A stretch of DNA of 64,000 bases from Stenotrophomonas sp. Iso1 (GCF_027497995.1 NZ_JAODBT010000005.1:62001-126000), one strand, 5' to 3'; counted from the stretch's first letter, positions 34,450 to 43,055 are shown. Notes: generated from the sequence alone by a model not told the origin. A program made the numbers and translations.

Positions 34450-34451
34450 CG

Positions 34452-34787
34452 TCAGTAGGGTGTGCGGGAAAGGAACAACTCAACCTTGCCACAGGAGGCA
34501 CAGGCATACAGGTCGAATGCTTCACCATGGACGAACAGTTCGCCCAGATCACCGAGCAGGAACGGCATCGCCTGTGTGTCCTCTTGGAGACGACGGCGTC
34601 CGATGAAATCCATCGTCGTGCCTGGACAGCGCGAGCATTCCATTTGCCGCGTTGATGGGCCGTTGCGCGTCTGTTGGTTCGCTTCGGGAGCGGCAGGGGA
34701 GCCATCCGCCTGCGTACTGCAACGCCAGCACTGGCGCGCGTCGGCCCCATTGCGTTCACCGCATTGCGTACAGATCCAGGCGTTCAT
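34452..34787 (-). CDS. Small zinc-ribbon protein with two cysteine pairs sets
   Basis: A 111-residue protein. The N-terminus W-I-C-T-Q-C-G-E-R-N and R-Q-C-W-R-C gives a RanBP2-like four-cysteine knuckle; a second set is C-S-R-C near residue 51 and C-A-S-C near residue 96. The middle reads L-L-G-D-L-G-E-L-F-V-H-G. It stands just before the DUF998 gene (three-base gap). Role unknown, perhaps a metal-dependent scaffolding protein. Confidence 0.75.
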   Translation of the reverse strand: MNAWICTQCGERNGADARQCWRCSTQADGSPAAPEANQQTRNGPSTRQMECSRCPGTTMDFIGRRRLQEDTQAMPFLLGDLGELFVHGEAFDLYACASCGKVELFLSRTPY

Positions 34788-34814
34788 GGGGATTCACCCA
34801 ATCCTGTTTGTGGC

Positions 34815-34840
34815 CGGCCGGCGTAGGGTAACGCCGGCCG
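34815..34840. repeat. Perfect 10-bp inverted repeat (hairpin) between minus-strand genes
   Basis: CGGCCGGCGT (34815-34824) pairs with ACGCCGGCCG (34831-34840) around AGGGTA. It lies between the 3' end of the hypothetical gene (34913-35335) and the start of the zinc-ribbon gene. No U run, so it may be a weak terminator or a dispersed palindrome. Confidence 0.5.
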
Positions 34841-34912
34841 TTGCAAATGGCCGTGACAAACAGGGTAGTGCCGAGGGTGGAACGCCCGGTCCTGCCGCGG
34901 GCTGCTGGTGTA

Positions 34913-35335
34913 TCAGTCGATGGGGGGCGCGTGCAGTTCGGTGAACAGCACGTTCTGCGCCTTGCGGGCCATCGAGCGCGGCACTTTGGCAACGAAGGTG
35001 CTGCCGCTCAGCGCCATGTCGCCCTTGATGATCAGGCCGTTGATGCGGGTGTAACTGCGGAACGTATAGCGATTAGCGTCACGAGTGACTTCCAGGAACA
35101 TCGGCGACGTCAGGAAGCCCTTGCCCTTGCGATACCGCAGGGTCTGGCCGGTTTCGTTGTCCAGGTAATACCCGTTGGTCTGTGCCCATGCGGCGACCTT
35201 GCCCAGCACATCTTCATCGCTGGTCAGCGTTGTCTGGTCGAACGGCCGGCCACTGTTTTTGGCCATCAATGCCATCACGTTCAATGCACCCAGGCCGATA
35301 ACCGCGCCGACCACCATCCCTGTCACCATCCCCAT
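34913..35335 (-). CDS. Hypothetical protein with N-terminal hydrophobic anchor
   Basis: A 140-residue protein. It starts with a Gly-rich hydrophobic helix (M-V-V-G-A-V-I-G-L-G-A-L) that could be a membrane anchor or uncleaved signal. The remainder is a beta-rich domain (Y-Y-L-D-N-E-T-G-Q-T-L-R-Y-R, then Y-T-F-R-S-Y-T-R-I-N-G). No family recognised. The gene looks single; the next gene upstream on this strand ends at 35495 behind a terminator. Confidence 0.6.
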   Translation of the reverse strand: MGMVTGMVVGAVIGLGALNVMALMAKNSGRPFDQTTLTSDEDVLGKVAAWAQTNGYYLDNETGQTLRYRKGKGFLTSPMFLEVTRDANRYTFRSYTRINGLIIKGDMALSGSTFVAKVPRSMARKAQNVLFTELHAPPID

Positions 35336-35442
35336 GCGTACTTCCTGTGTGTTGTGTTGTTAAGTGCGCAAGCATGCCAGCGGAATTGTTCGTTCGCGAT
35401 GAATCGCTCGTATCGGTGCTCTTGAAAGTGATGCAGTCGACA

Positions 35443-35469
35443 TAAAAAAAGCCCGCATTGCTGCGGGCT
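35443..35469 (-). terminator. Rho-independent terminator of the branched-chain dehydrogenase operon
   Basis: On the minus strand AGCCCGCA (35462-35469 complement) pairs with TGCGGGCT (35450-35457 complement) with a 4-base loop, followed by a run of seven T (35444-35450 complement). It lies 26 bases after the E2 gene stop. Confidence 0.85.
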
Positions 35470-35494
35470 CATGTCTTGCTTCAAAACGGTTCGC

Positions 35495-36841
35495 TCAGTT
35501 CGCGCGTGCCAGATCGTCGATCAGCGCGCGCAGGAAGCGGGCGGCATCGCCGCCGGTGCAGGCGCGGTGGTCGAAAGTGACCGACAGCGGGATGACCTTG
35601 TGTGTTTCCACGCCGCCCATCACTGGGGTGAGCTGGAAACGCGCGCGGCCGGCAGCGACGATCGCCACGCACGGCGGTACGACGACCGGCGTTGCATAGC
35701 GGCCGGCGAACATGCCGAAGTTGGACAGCGAGATGGTATAGCCGCTCAACTCGGACGGGGCGATGGAGCGATCCTCGACTTGTTGACGCAGACGATTGAT
35801 GCCTTCGCGCACGCCGCGTGCATCGAGCATGTCGGCATTGCGCAATGCCGGTACGAACAGACCGTCGTCGGTGTCCACGGCAATGCCGATATCGACCTGC
35901 GCATGCAGGGTGCGGGTGAGGTTGTCGCCGTCGAACCAGGCATTCATGGCCGGCACGGTCTGGCAGGCGACGACGATGGCACGCACCAGGCGCGAGGTCA
36001 TGTCATTGCCCGGTGCCCAGGCATGGATGTCGGCATCGTCGTTCAGCGTGGTCGGTACAACCTTGCTGTGCGCGTCGGCCATCACCCGCGCCATATTGCG
36101 ACGCACGCCTTTCAGTGGTTCCGGCTGGCCCTTGGCGACCACGCCCGGAGGCGCGGTACGCATCGGCTTGCCGGCAGCGGAGAGCGGGGTGCGGGTGGCT
36201 TCGGCGCGCGCAACCGGTGCCGGTGCGTTGACCGCCTGCGGTACGGCAGCGGGAGCGCTGCCAACCTTCGCGGTGCCAGCTTCGGCAGCCTGCTTCACAT
36301 CATTCATCGTCACCGCGCCTTCGGCGCCGGTGGCGCGCACGCGGGTCAGATCAACGCCCAGCTTGCGTGCCATCGCACGCACCGCCGGCATCGCTTTGAC
36401 GCCACCGACGGCCACGGCCTGTTCGGTGTGCACGGCGTTGGAACTGACCATTGCGCCTACCACGGTGCCTTCGTCGGCGCGTTCGGCAGCAGTAGCTGGC
36501 GCCGGTGTTGCAGCCGGTGCCGGCGCCGGGGCGGCCGGTGCCGGTGCGCCGTGGTGATGGCCGGTGTCCTGGCCTTCGGCACGCTGCGGCAGGTTCGGGT
36601 CGATCTCGAAGTGCGCCAGCATGTGGCCGGTCACCACGATGTCACCGGGCGCGCCCGCCAGTTTCAGTATCTTGCCGGACACCGGCGAAGGCACTTCCAC
36701 CACCGCTTTGGCGGTCTCCATCGACACCAGCGGCTCGTCCAGCTTGATTACATCGCCTTCCTTGACGAACCACTCCACGATGGTGGCGTCCGGCAGGCCT
36801 TCGCCCAGGTCGGGCAGGTTGAAGCTTTTGGTCTGGCTCAT
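35495..36841 (-). CDS. bkdB: Dihydrolipoamide acyltransferase (E2) of branched-chain 2-oxoacid dehydrogenase
   Basis: A 448-residue E2 core protein. Order: lipoyl domain with the modified Lys45 in M-E-T-A-K-A-V-V-E-V; an Ala/Pro/Thr-rich linker (about 85-125); a peripheral-subunit-binding domain about 135-165 (M-P-A-V-R-A-M-A-R-K-L-G-V-D); a second linker; and an acyltransferase domain 220-448. The catalytic His425 is present in F-D-H-R, but the usual Asp of H-x3-D-G is Thr429 (H-R-A-C-T-G-G). It transfers the branched acyl group to CoA. Start overlaps the SH3-like gene (ATGA), and E1 genes lie upstream in the same operon. Confidence 0.88.
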   Translation of the reverse strand: MSQTKSFNLPDLGEGLPDATIVEWFVKEGDVIKLDEPLVSMETAKAVVEVPSPVSGKILKLAGAPGDIVVTGHMLAHFEIDPNLPQRAEGQDTGHHHGAPAPAAPAPAPAATPAPATAAERADEGTVVGAMVSSNAVHTEQAVAVGGVKAMPAVRAMARKLGVDLTRVRATGAEGAVTMNDVKQAAEAGTAKVGSAPAAVPQAVNAPAPVARAEATRTPLSAAGKPMRTAPPGVVAKGQPEPLKGVRRNMARVMADAHSKVVPTTLNDDADIHAWAPGNDMTSRLVRAIVVACQTVPAMNAWFDGDNLTRTLHAQVDIGIAVDTDDGLFVPALRNADMLDARGVREGINRLRQQVEDRSIAPSELSGYTISLSNFGMFAGRYATPVVVPPCVAIVAAGRARFQLTPVMGGVETHKVIPLSVTFDHRACTGGDAARFLRALIDDLARAN

Positions 36842-37191
36842 GTGCAGTTCTCTTCCAGCAATTCAAGTTCGCGTGCCGGTACCCAGCCCTGCGCGCCATC
36901 GGCGCGTTCGGACCACCACCAGCCGCCATGTTCGTGATGCAGCCGCACCTGTTCGCCGCTATCCACATCCAGTTCCCGGGCACTGTAATCGCGCAGGGCT
37001 TCGGCGCGACCATCATCCAATGGTTGCAGCCATGCCACGGGTGCCCAGCCAGCGCTGCCTTCGTCGGTTTTCACCCAGGCGAAGGCAGGCCATTCTTCAT
37101 CGCGCACGCCAAGTTCAACAATCTGCCCGGCGTGGAACTTCAGTGGATTTGGATATTGGCTGCGGTGGCTGCCATGCAGGCGTGCCAGCAT
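36838..37191 (-). CDS. SH3-like domain protein inside the branched-chain dehydrogenase operon
   Basis: A 117-residue protein containing two SH3-like stretches: A-W-V-K-T-D-E-G-S-A-G-W-A-P at 35-50 and A-L-R-D-Y-S-A-R-E-L-D-V-D-S-G-E then W-W-W-S-E-R at 64-95, the latter with the classic A-L-x-D-Y opening of eukaryotic-type SH3 folds and a G-W-V-P end. No signal peptide, so cytoplasmic. It starts one base after the E1beta stop and its own stop overlaps the E2 start. This is a very unusual partner for a dehydrogenase complex; it may help assemble E1 on E2 or be a stability factor (inference). Confidence 0.75.
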   Translation of the reverse strand: MLARLHGSHRSQYPNPLKFHAGQIVELGVRDEEWPAFAWVKTDEGSAGWAPVAWLQPLDDGRAEALRDYSARELDVDSGEQVRLHHEHGGWWWSERADGAQGWVPARELELLEENCT

Positions 37192-37192
37192 G

Positions 37193-38179
37193 TCAGCCCG
37201 CCGCTACCGAACGTTTGGCCGCCGCCACAATCCGCTCAACGCTGGGCAGGTACTTCATCTCCAGGCGGAACAGCGGGATGTGGGTGTCATAGCCGGTAAC
37301 GCGCTCAACCGGAGCCAGCAGGTCGTACATCGACTCTTCGGCCAGGCGTGCGGCGATCTCCGCACCAAAGCCCGCGGTCTTCGGGGCTTCCTGCACGATC
37401 ACGCAGCGGCCGGTCTTGGCCACCGACTCGGCGATGGTGGCGAAGTCGAGCGGACGCAGCGTAGCCACGTCGATGACTTCGGCACTGATGCCTTCGCCGG
37501 CCAGTTTGTCGGCCGCTTCCAATGCTTCCTTCACCTGTGCGCCCCAGGTCACCAGGGTTACGTCGGTGCCGTCACGCAGCACGAAGCACACGTCCAGCGG
37601 CAGCGCTTCGCCGTCGTTGGCGACCACTTCCTTGTACTGGCGATAGATGCGCTTGGGCTCCATGTAGATCACCGGATCCGGATCGCGGATCGCGGCCAGC
37701 AGCAGGCCGTAGGCACGCTGCGGGCTGGATGGCAGTACCACGCGCAGGCCCGGCACGTTGGTGAAGATGGCTTCGTTGGCTTCGCTGTGGTGCTCCGGTG
37801 CACGGATACCGCCACCCCACGGCACGCGCAGCACCATCGGGCAATGCAGACGGCCGCGGGTACGGTTACGCAGGCGTGCGGCGTGGCAGATGATGTGGTC
37901 GACCATCGGGTAAACGAAGCCATCGAACTGCGCTTCGGCCACCGGCTTCATGCCCTGTGCGGCCAGGCCGACGGTGAGGCCGGCGATGGTGGTTTCGTCC
38001 AGCGGTGTATCCAGCACGCGCTGCGCACCGAACTGCTGCTGCAGGCCGGCGGTGGCGCGGAACACGCCGCCGTTCACGCCCACGTCCTCGCCCAGCACCA
38101 GCACCGAGGAGTCATGTTCCATTTCCCATGCCAACGCCTGTGTGACGGCTTCGATAAGGGTGATGGGAGTGGCGGTCAT
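37193..38179 (-). CDS. bkdA2: Branched-chain 2-oxoacid dehydrogenase E1 beta subunit
   Basis: A 328-residue thiamine-diphosphate enzyme subunit. Family features: L-G-E-D-V-G-V-N-G-G-V-F-R-A-T near residue 30; D-T-P-L-D-E-T-T-I-A-G; R-V-P-W-G-G-G-I-R; and D-V-A-T-L-R-P-L-D near 240. It forms the heterotetramer with the alpha subunit that decarboxylates branched 2-oxoacids derived from Val, Leu and Ile and reductively acylates the E2 lipoyl group. ATG at 38179 follows GGAG at about 9 bases. The beta gene precedes the SH3-like gene by one base. Confidence 0.93.
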   Translation of the reverse strand: MTATPITLIEAVTQALAWEMEHDSSVLVLGEDVGVNGGVFRATAGLQQQFGAQRVLDTPLDETTIAGLTVGLAAQGMKPVAEAQFDGFVYPMVDHIICHAARLRNRTRGRLHCPMVLRVPWGGGIRAPEHHSEANEAIFTNVPGLRVVLPSSPQRAYGLLLAAIRDPDPVIYMEPKRIYRQYKEVVANDGEALPLDVCFVLRDGTDVTLVTWGAQVKEALEAADKLAGEGISAEVIDVATLRPLDFATIAESVAKTGRCVIVQEAPKTAGFGAEIAARLAEESMYDLLAPVERVTGYDTHIPLFRLEMKYLPSVERIVAAAKRSVAAG

Positions 38180-38264
38180 GGTGGTTTCTCCGCTGTTGCT
38201 CGCCGCACTGTGGGCGGTGCCGTGGTCATGGCTGACCGAAGTGCCGGGAACGGCGCGCTTGATG

Positions 38265-39353
38265 TCATCCATGACGCTGCTCCAGGGCGATGGCAGAAGC
38301 ACGCTGGGCCAGCAGATCCGGCGGCGGATCGGCGTACAGGAAATCGAACATGGCTTCGACCGGCTGCACCGGGCAGTTGAGATAGGCGTTGACCTCCTCG
38401 TCCACACGGGTGCCGCATTCGGTGATCCAGTTCTTTTCTTCCTCTTCGCTCCACACGCCGTGTGCGGTGAGGTACTTGCGCAGGCGGATCAGCGGCTCGT
38501 TCAGCCAGGCTGCCTTCACTTCGGCATCGTCGCGGTAGCGGCGTGCGTCGTCGGCGGTGGTGTGGTCGGACAGGCGGTAGGTGAGGAACTCCAGCACCGT
38601 GCCACCTTCGCCGGACAGTGCACGCTCGCGTGCCTGCTCCATTGCGGCGAGTACGGCGATCAGGTCGTTGCCGTCCACCTGCAGGCAGAACAGGCCGCCA
38701 GCCAGGCCCTTCTGGGCCAGCGTCTCAGCGCCGGTCTGGGCCGAACGTGGTACCGAAATGGCCCAGCCGTTGTTGACGATGCACAGGATCAGCGGGAGCT
38801 TGTAGGCGCCGGCGGAATTGAGCGCAGCGTAGAAGTCGGTCTTGGAGCTGCCGCCGTCACCGCAGACGGTCACTGCCACCTGCGGCATGCCGCGCAGCTT
38901 GAACGACAGTGCCGAGCCGGCCGCGTGCAGGCACTGGGTCGAGATCGGCACGCAGATCGGGAAATCGCGCACGGCATCGCTGTCGCGGTCGTAGTCGCTG
39001 CCACGCTCGTCGCCGCCCCAGTACATCAGGACGTCACGCGGACGCACGCCGCGCATGAACATGGCGCCGTACTCGCGGTAGCTGGGAGCGAACACGTCAC
39101 CGGTCTTCATCGACGCGCCGATGCCGACGTGGGCCGCTTCGTGGCCCAGGCAGGAGGCAAAGGTGCCGAGCTTGCCGGTGCGCTGCAGCGCCACGGCCTT
39201 GGTGTCGAACACCCGCGTGGCCAGCATCTGCCGGAACATCGGCAGCAGCGCACGGGGGTCGCGCAGCGACTCGGGGAGGTCATTGCGTACAAGGGCGCCG
39301 TCGGCATCCAGATACTGCAGGTATTCGATTTGGAACTGGGCGGAAACCGTCAT
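38265..39353 (-). CDS. bkdA1: Branched-chain 2-oxoacid dehydrogenase E1 alpha subunit
   Basis: A 362-residue subunit that carries the thiamine-diphosphate site: G-D-G-G-S-S-K-T-D-F-Y-A-A-L-N matches the GDG(x)N-type cofactor motif, and Y-R-L-S-D-H-T-T-A-D-D is the loop with the phosphorylation-type serine in family members. The start ATG 39353 has AAGG about 9 bases upstream. The length is at the short end, normal for bacterial Bkd E1alpha. It leads the operon; a roughly 520-bp gap to the divergent kynA gene would carry the promoter. Confidence 0.92.
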   Translation of the reverse strand: MTVSAQFQIEYLQYLDADGALVRNDLPESLRDPRALLPMFRQMLATRVFDTKAVALQRTGKLGTFASCLGHEAAHVGIGASMKTGDVFAPSYREYGAMFMRGVRPRDVLMYWGGDERGSDYDRDSDAVRDFPICVPISTQCLHAAGSALSFKLRGMPQVAVTVCGDGGSSKTDFYAALNSAGAYKLPLILCIVNNGWAISVPRSAQTGAETLAQKGLAGGLFCLQVDGNDLIAVLAAMEQARERALSGEGGTVLEFLTYRLSDHTTADDARRYRDDAEVKAAWLNEPLIRLRKYLTAHGVWSEEEEKNWITECGTRVDEEVNAYLNCPVQPVEAMFDFLYADPPPDLLAQRASAIALEQRHG

Positions 39354-39625
39354 TGCATCAACACCTTGAACAGATGGTTTCAAATGATAGGAATTGCACA
39401 TGGTAAGGACTCAGTCCGAAAAAGCCGTCCTGCGGCGCAGCACGAATGACCGTACAAGGGTTGGCTTGGTTCCATGGGTCACGCGCTCGCTGAGCAAACA
39501 CAACGTATTCAGTCAGATTGGGCGTGGCCGGTGCATTGTCGCGCCGGTCGCCGTTGCAAATGTTCTGATTCTGTTTGCGCGGGCGTGGGGTATGGCGGCC
39601 GTTCGGATTGGGGCCGGGCAAGCTC

Positions 39626-39653
39626 TCCGGATTCCGGATTCCGGATTCCGGGT
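39626..39653. repeat. Tandem 7-bp repeat, four copies
   Basis: TCCGGAT occurs three times head to tail (39626-39632, 39633-39639, 39640-39646), followed by the variant TCCGGGT (39647-39653). A repeat of this kind can change copy number by slippage. It lies midway between the bkd and kynA genes. Confidence 0.85.
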
Positions 39654-39762
39654 TGCTCGGCTTGGCTCTTCCCCCACCCTCGGTGAAAGAGACGGGTAGG
39701 GGCCGGTCATCGAAGGCCATGCACGCCGGTGGCGCAGTGGTTCCGCGCCTTGCCCGGAAAGG

Positions 39763-39800
39763 GGCCTTCCCAGGGAAGCCATAACGCGGCCGGCTTCCCT
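39763..39800 (+). promoter_or_regulatory. Overlapping inverted repeats in the kynA leader
   Basis: AGGGAAGCC (39772-39780) pairs perfectly with GGCTTCCCT (39792-39800). An upstream GGCCTTCCC (39763-39771) is also complementary to the middle arm, giving two mutually exclusive pairings upstream of kynA. It is either an operator or an attenuator-like leader. Confidence 0.4.
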
Positions 39801-39872
39801 TCACTGCATCTGGTTCCCGTGCCGGTATCGGCCTGCGTTACGCTTTGCGCCCCCGCGCAGATGGCAAGGCCG

Positions 39873-40751
39873 ATGACCGTAGAAAAAAACCAGCGTGAGC
39901 TCGAAGCAGGTATCCACACTGACCTGCAGGGCCGGCTCACCTACGGCGGCTATCTGCGCCTGGATCAGTTGCTGTCCGCGCAGCAGCCGTTGTCCAACCC
40001 GCCGCACCACGACGAAATGCTCTTCATCATCCAGCACCAGACCTCGGAGCTGTGGCTGAAGCTGCTGGCCCACGAACTGCGTGCGGCCATGGCCCACCTG
40101 CAGCGCGATGAAGTCTGGCAATGCCGCAAGGTGCTGGCGCGCAGCAAGCAGGTACTGCGTCTGCTGACCGAGCAATGGGCGGTGCTGGAAACCCTCACCC
40201 CGTCCGAGTACATGGGCTTTCGGGATGTACTGGGACCGTCCTCGGGCTTCCAGTCGCTGCAATACCGCTATATCGAGTTCCTGCTGGGCAACAAGAACGC
40301 GGACATGCTCAACGTCTTCGCTCACGACCCGGACGGGCAGGCGCAACTGCGCCAGGTGCTGGAGGCGCCAAGCCTGTACGAGGAGTTCCTGGCCTACCTG
40401 TCGCGCTTCGGCCACCCCATCCCGGCCACATACGAAGGCCACGACTGGACCCAGCCACACGTCAGCGACCCGGCGTTGCGGCAGGTGTTCGAAGGCATCT
40501 ACCAGGACACTGACCGCTACTGGCGCGAGTACTCGCTGTGCGAGGACATGGTGGACCTGGAAACCCAGTTCCAGCTTTGGCGTTTCCGCCACATGCGTAC
40601 CGTGATGCGGGTGATCGGTTTCAAGCGCGGCACCGGCGGCTCCAGCGGGGTGGGCTTCCTGCGCCAGGCGTTGGAGTTGACGTTCTTCCCCGAGCTGTTT
40701 GAAGTGCGTACCAGCATCCGTACGGATCCCGCAGCGCCTGCAGGAACCTGA
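39873..40751 (+). CDS. kynA: Tryptophan 2,3-dioxygenase
   Basis: A 292-residue heme dioxygenase that opens the indole ring of L-tryptophan to N-formylkynurenine, the first step of the kynurenine pathway. Motifs: [28 protein letters not shown] with the substrate-binding His, [13 protein letters not shown], and the near-terminal R-G-T-G-G-S-S-G-V loop. The start at 39873 (M-T-V-E-K-N) gives a normal length; AAGG lies 5 bases upstream. Other kyn genes are not in the window. Confidence 0.95.
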   Translation: MTVEKNQRELEAGIHTDLQGRLTYGGYLRLDQLLSAQQPLSNPPHHDEMLFIIQHQTSELWLKLLAHELRAAMAHLQRDEVWQCRKVLARSKQVLRLLTEQWAVLETLTPSEYMGFRDVLGPSSGFQSLQYRYIEFLLGNKNADMLNVFAHDPDGQAQLRQVLEAPSLYEEFLAYLSRFGHPIPATYEGHDWTQPHVSDPALRQVFEGIYQDTDRYWREYSLCEDMVDLETQFQLWRFRHMRTVMRVIGFKRGTGGSSGVGFLRQALELTFFPELFEVRTSIRTDPAAPAGT

Positions 40752-40942
40752 TAATCAAACGCATTCAGTGCGTTATGTCATGCAATGACCGAATTTGCGG
40801 CATTGCAGCATCGCATTTGGCGGGTGTCTGGCCGATTGTGTGTCGATTTGACGTGAAGCCGACGCTTCTGTGATCCTCGCCCGTCGCGCCGGTTCCGGCC
40901 GACTTCTTCGTATTTGCCTACTTGCTTTCAGGGGACACCCGC

Positions 40943-42451
40943 ATGAGCGCTGCCGCGCCGAATTCCGCATCAACCCCGGCGCCTGTGCCGGAGTTCAAGA
41001 CCACCCTTGGTCACCCGCGTCCCTTGTGGATGCTGTTCATGACCGAGTTCTGGGAGCGTTTTGCTTTCTACGGCATCCGCTGGGCGCTGGTGTTGTACAT
41101 CGTGTCGCAGTTCTACGGCGGCAACGCCTCGGGCGAGGAATCGGCCAGTCACACCTACGGTGCCTACCTGGCGCTGGTGTATGCGGGTGCGATCTTTGGT
41201 GGTTACGCGGCTGACCGGATCATTGGTTACCAACGCTCGATCCTGATGGGCGCGGTGATCATGGCCGCTGGCCTGTTCATGATCGCCATCCCCAACCAAC
41301 AGGTGTTCAACCTGGGCCTGGCCACGATCATCGTGGGCAACGGCCTGTTCAAGCCGAACATCTCCACGATGGTGGGCAAGCTGTACAAGCTGGATGATGA
41401 GCGCCGCGACTCGGGCTTCACCATCTTCTACATGGGCATCAACATGGGTGCGATGATCTCGCCGATCCTCACCCAGATCCTGGCCGAGAAGGTATTCGGC
41501 ACCGATGCGATGCCGGCTTACAAGATGGTGTTCATCGCCTCGGGCATCGGCATGCTGGTGAGCCTGTTGTGGTTCCAGCTTGAGCGCCGCCACCTCAAGG
41601 GCATCGGTGCACCGTTGCCGGACAAGCAGGGCAGTGGCCCGGTCATCAAGACCGCCATTGCCTGCCTGGTTGCCATCCCGGTGATGTACGGCCTGCTCAA
41701 TGCCGGCGCCAACGTGCTGCAAGTGATCCTGACCGTGATGTTCATCGGCCTGGGCATCATGCTGCTGATCGAAGGTGTCCGCGAAGGCAAGGTCGCGCGC
41801 AACCGCGTGATCGCGATGCTGATCATCTTTACCTTCAACGTGCTGTTCTGGATGTTCTTCGAGCAGGCTGGCAGCTCCTTCACCTTCCTGGCAGACCGCA
41901 TCGTCGACCGCCAGTTCGGTGACTGGACCTTCCCGACCGCATGGTTCCAGTCGGTCAACTCGGTGGCCATCATCACCCTGGCGCCGCTCCTGGCCTGGCT
42001 GTGGGTGCGCTTGGGCAAGGTCAATCCGTCGATCCCGCGCAAGTTCGGCCTGGGCCTGATCTTCAACGGCCTGGCGTTCCTGCTGCTGATGTTCGCCCTG
42101 TCCAGCCTGCTTGACCCGGGCACCAACAAAATCCCGTTCTGGACGCTGTTTGCGGTGTACTGGATCCAGTCCATCGGTGAGCTGTGCCTGTCTCCGATTG
42201 GTCTGTCGATGGTGACCAAGCTGGCACCCGTGCGTTTGGTCGGCTTTGCGATGGGCGGTTGGTTCTTGTCCACCGGCATCGGCAACAACCTGGCCGGTCT
42301 GTTCGCCGGCCACGTCAGCGGCGCCGGTGGCATGACGGTGCAGTCGGCCCATGCCGGTTACACGATGGGCTTCTGGATCCTGATCGGCGGCGGTGTGTTG
42401 CTGTTCCTGATCGCCCCGCTGGTGCAGAAACTGATGCATGGCGTGAAGTGA
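40943..42451 (+). CDS. POT-family proton-dependent oligopeptide transporter
   Basis: A 502-residue inner-membrane protein with about 12-14 helices. The POT signature F-W-E-R-F-A-F-Y-G-I-R in the first helix (E-x-F-x-Y-Y/G-type with proton-coupling Glu and Arg) is clear, and F-Y-M-G-I-N-M-G-A is the second PTR2 motif. AGGGG lies about 8 bases before the ATG at 40943. It imports di- and tripeptides with protons. The neighbouring amino acid oxidation genes fit a peptide-using life style. It is followed 7 bases later by a thioredoxin-like lipoprotein gene. Confidence 0.92.
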   Translation: MSAAAPNSASTPAPVPEFKTTLGHPRPLWMLFMTEFWERFAFYGIRWALVLYIVSQFYGGNASGEESASHTYGAYLALVYAGAIFGGYAADRIIGYQRSILMGAVIMAAGLFMIAIPNQQVFNLGLATIIVGNGLFKPNISTMVGKLYKLDDERRDSGFTIFYMGINMGAMISPILTQILAEKVFGTDAMPAYKMVFIASGIGMLVSLLWFQLERRHLKGIGAPLPDKQGSGPVIKTAIACLVAIPVMYGLLNAGANVLQVILTVMFIGLGIMLLIEGVREGKVARNRVIAMLIIFTFNVLFWMFFEQAGSSFTFLADRIVDRQFGDWTFPTAWFQSVNSVAIITLAPLLAWLWVRLGKVNPSIPRKFGLGLIFNGLAFLLLMFALSSLLDPGTNKIPFWTLFAVYWIQSIGELCLSPIGLSMVTKLAPVRLVGFAMGGWFLSTGIGNNLAGLFAGHVSGAGGMTVQSAHAGYTMGFWILIGGGVLLFLIAPLVQKLMHGVK

Positions 42452-42458
42452 GGAAGCA

Positions 42459-43055
42459 ATGATGAAAATTCTGTTCGGCGTGATTCCCCTGTTGCTCACC
42501 GTGGCACTGGCCGGTTGCAACCCGCCGCCAGCGCCGGCGCCGGAAAAGGTGCAGCCGCTGGATACTTCCGAACAGAAAGCGCCGGTGGCCGATACCAGCC
42601 AGCCGGTGGCATCGGGCAATACCCCCACTGCGGCGGACATCGCCGCAGTGGCGGGGCTCAACGCGCAGTTCGACCCAGCCCGTGACCCGGCCGCCGACCT
42701 GGAAACGGCCAAGGTCGAGGCCCAGCGCGGCGGCAAGCGGATCATGTTGGACGTGGGTGGCGAGTGGTGCTCGTGGTGCCACCTGCTGGACGCCTTCATG
42801 GAAGGCGATTCGGAGATCCGCCGCTTCCGCGATGCCAACTACGTGTGGATGAAGGTCAACTACAGCGAGGACAACGAGAACAGGGCGTTCCTGTCCCGCT
42901 TCCCGGCGATCAAGGGCTACCCGCACCTGTTCGTACTGGATGGCGAAGGCCAACTGTTGCACTCGCAGTTCACCGGTGAATTGGAGAAGGGCAAGGGTTA
43001 CGACCGCACCAAGTTCTTTGCCTTCCTCAAGGAATGGGCGCCGCCGGCGAAGTAA
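42459..43055 (+). CDS. Thioredoxin-fold lipoprotein (thioredoxin_7-like)
   Basis: A 198-residue exported protein. The lipobox is V-A-L-A-G-C near residue 20, followed by a Pro/Ala-rich linker. The thioredoxin domain carries G-G-E-W-C-S-W-C-H (CxxC active site), then M-E-G-D-S-E-I-R-R-F, then a cis-Pro-type G-Y-P-H-L-F-V-L-D. It is likely a periplasmic disulfide reductase or isomerase attached to the outer membrane. It follows the POT transporter gene by 7 bases. Confidence 0.85.
   Translation: MMKILFGVIPLLLTVALAGCNPPPAPAPEKVQPLDTSEQKAPVADTSQPVASGNTPTAADIAAVAGLNAQFDPARDPAADLETAKVEAQRGGKRIMLDVGGEWCSWCHLLDAFMEGDSEIRRFRDANYVWMKVNYSEDNENRAFLSRFPAIKGYPHLFVLDGEGQLLHSQFTGELEKGKGYDRTKFFAFLKEWAPPAK

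Larger units (their letters stand above)
39354..39872. other. Divergent promoter region between bkd operon and kynA
   Basis: About 520 bases with no supported gene. It holds a heptamer repeat (39626-39653) and an inverted repeat (39772-39800), both listed separately. Promoters for both operons are expected here; I could not place -10/-35 elements confidently. Confidence 0.5.

Noticed and set aside
34815..34840. Calling the hairpin with GTAG in the loop a Stenotrophomonas GTAG-type palindromic element
   Set aside because: Those elements carry GTAG at one terminus, while here it lies at the stem-loop boundary; a single copy in this window is not enough.
36564..39449. Long plus-strand open frames opposite the bkd operon
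   Set aside because: They mirror the E1/E2 genes and have His/Arg/Gly-rich translations with no family features.
40970..42838. Minus-strand frame of 622 codons opposite the peptide transporter
   Set aside because: Gln/His/Asp-rich antisense shadow of a clear POT transporter gene.
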